Source: an uncultured Ruminococcus sp.
Lineage (GTDB): Bacteria; Bacillota; Clostridia; Oscillospirales; Ruminococcaceae
Reading direction: 5' to 3'
Assembly (NCBI GenBank): GCA_945876405.1
Contig: CAMCOJ010000191.1
Coordinates: 1 to 5,090 of the forward strand
DNA length: 5,090 bases
How positions within the stretch are numbered: the stretch's first letter is position 1; each line of letters begins with the position of its first letter. This document shows, piece by piece, positions 4,024-5,090 of this stretch. Made by a program: the position numbers and the translations under genes. Below the pieces are notes generated by a model that was not told the DNA's origin, made no database searches, and was given only the letters and a program-made list of their open reading frames with translations.

Positions 4024-5090
4024 TGGCGAAGAGATTTTTATCAGGAGATGAAGCATTTGCAGAAGGAGTTCGTCTGGCTAAACCGGACGTTATCTCAGCA
4101 TATCCGATTACTCCGCAGACAATCGTTGTTGAGAGACTTTCCGAGATGGTGGAAGAGGGAAGCCTGAAATCTGAATTTATTCATGTTGAGTCAGAGCATT
4201 CGGCACTTTCATGTGCAATGGGTGCAAGTGCGGCGGGTGTCCGTGCGTTTACAGCTACTTCATCCCAGGGACTGCTGTACATGGCAGAATGTCTTTACTA
4301 TGCCTCCGGCGGAAGATTTCCGATTGTTATGATGAATGCGAACCGCTCCACAGCACTTCCGTGGAATATCTACGGAGACCAGCGCGACAGCCTTTCCCAA
4401 CTTGACAGCGGCTGGATTCAGGCATATGCGGAAAACGCACAGGAAAGTCTTGACCTCGCACTGATGAGTTTCAGAATAGCTGAACACAAAGATGTATCTT
4501 CTCCTTTTATGGTTAATCTGGACGGATTTATTCTGACTCATACATATGAAGAGGTTGATATTCCGGAATCATCAGATGCTGACAGATTTCTCGAACCGTA
4601 TAAAACGGAAAATAAGCCTGATCCTGATAATCCGAAAAATATGGCCTTTTCTGCAGGACCGGAGCACAACTATATTTTTAAGTATAAGGAACACCGCGGA
4701 ATGCTTAATGCGGTTTCAGTTATAAAAGAAACCGAGGAAAAATTTGAGCGGGTTTTCGGAAGAAAGTACAGCGGACTTATTGATTCATATCGTACGGAAG
4801 ATGCTGATTACATAATCATTACTCTTGGAACCGTGGCCGGACTTTGCCGTGAAACAGCCGACAAGCTGAGGGATAAAGGAATCAGGGCAGGTGTGCTGAG
4901 AATCAGATATATGAGACCTTTTCCGGCTGAAGAGATTGCCGGTGCGGTAAAAAATGCAAAAGCAGTATCTATTCTTGAGAAGGATATTTCATTCGGAAAT
5001 GAAGGTACTGTATTTTCAAACGTAAATTCTGCTCTTCATACAGCAGGTGTGAATATTCCTTCATACAATTTTATCGGCGGACTTGGCGGA
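4023..5090 (+). CDS. porA: 2-oxoacid:ferredoxin oxidoreductase, alpha subunit (3' end beyond the window)
   Basis: An open frame of 356 codons without a stop to the right edge; family members are usually about 380-400 residues, so roughly the last 30-40 are missing. It carries the pyrimidine-binding and transketolase-C-like domains that help build the TPP active site with the beta subunit. Seen: YPITPQT (27-33), a conserved substrate-contact motif of this family; HVESEHSALSCAMGAS (54-69), whose Glu is conserved in the pyrimidine domain; TSSQGL (79-84); GDQRDS (118-123); and the C-terminal strand VLRIRYMRPFP (291-301) followed by LEKDISFGNEG (318-328). GGAGG at 4008-4012 is ten bases before the ATG. 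The order gamma-delta-alpha predicts that the beta subunit with the TPP diphosphate site follows directly. Substrate specificity is not readable here. Confidence 0.93.
   Translation, partial: MAKRFLSGDEAFAEGVRLAKPDVISAYPITPQTIVVERLSEMVEEGSLKSEFIHVESEHSALSCAMGASAAGVRAFTATSSQGLLYMAECLYYASGGRFPIVMMNANRSTALPWNIYGDQRDSLSQLDSGWIQAYAENAQESLDLALMSFRIAEHKDVSSPFMVNLDGFILTHTYEEVDIPESSDADRFLEPYKTENKPDPDNPKNMAFSAGPEHNYIFKYKEHRGMLNAVSVIKETEEKFERVFGRKYSGLIDSYRTEDADYIIITLGTVAGLCRETADKLRDKGIRAGVLRIRYMRPFPAEEIAGAVKNAKAVSILEKDISFGNEGTVFSNVNSALHTAGVNIPSYNFIGGLGG

Noticed and set aside
3664..4056. Minus-strand open frame of 130 codons opposite the gamma and delta genes
   Set aside because: It is antisense to well-supported genes, shows no recognisable domain and has a composition expected of a shadow frame.
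4260..4541. Minus-strand open frame of 93 codons opposite the alpha subunit
   Set aside because: Antisense shadow of the conserved alpha-subunit coding sequence.

Overview
The window looks like the chromosome of a strict anaerobe of the Firmicutes/Clostridia, most plausibly a Ruminococcus-like member of the Oscillospiraceae. This rests on the fairly AT-rich DNA, GGAGG-type Shine-Dalgarno sites before nearly every gene, a PerR/reverse-rubrerythrin oxidative-stress pair and a ferredoxin-dependent 2-oxoacid oxidoreductase. The genus is inferred from gene content and general resemblance, not from a database search.

Layout. (1) 1-377, plus strand: the 3' end of a metallo-beta-lactamase-fold protein resembling the C-terminal domain of ComEC/Rec2. 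(2) 378-537: an intergenic gap with a strong hairpin that has T-runs on both strands. It probably terminates both the gene on the left and the convergent operon on the right. (3) 1542 down to 538, minus strand: a two-gene operon, perR then a reverse rubrerythrin. It has a near-consensus sigma-A promoter (TTGACA-17-TATACT), phased A-tracts upstream of it and a dyad at the predicted start site that fits a PerR operator. (4) 1543-1792: a divergent intergenic region that also holds a good promoter for the rightward operon (TGGACA-17-TATAAT) and two dyads of unknown purpose. (5) 1793-5090, plus strand: a PaaK-family AMP-forming acyl-CoA ligase, a 12-16 bp intercistronic hairpin, then the gamma, delta and alpha subunits of a four-subunit 2-oxoacid:ferredoxin oxidoreductase. 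The alpha gene runs off the right edge, and the beta (TPP-binding) subunit is expected just beyond.

How the genes work together. The perR-rubrerythrin pair is a peroxide-sensing and peroxide-reducing unit. The ligase-oxidoreductase operon is the more interesting part. An ATP-consuming acid:CoA ligase next to a CO2- and ferredoxin-linked 2-oxoacid oxidoreductase fits activation of an external carboxylic acid (phenylacetate, indoleacetate or a branched-chain volatile fatty acid) followed by reductive carboxylation to the 2-oxo acid precursor of an amino acid. Such anabolic use is known physiologically in rumen bacteria and in methanogens. The substrate cannot be read from this sequence. The reverse, degradative direction is possible but less expected with an AMP-forming ligase.

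No mobile elements, CRISPR arrays, tRNAs or rRNAs were seen.
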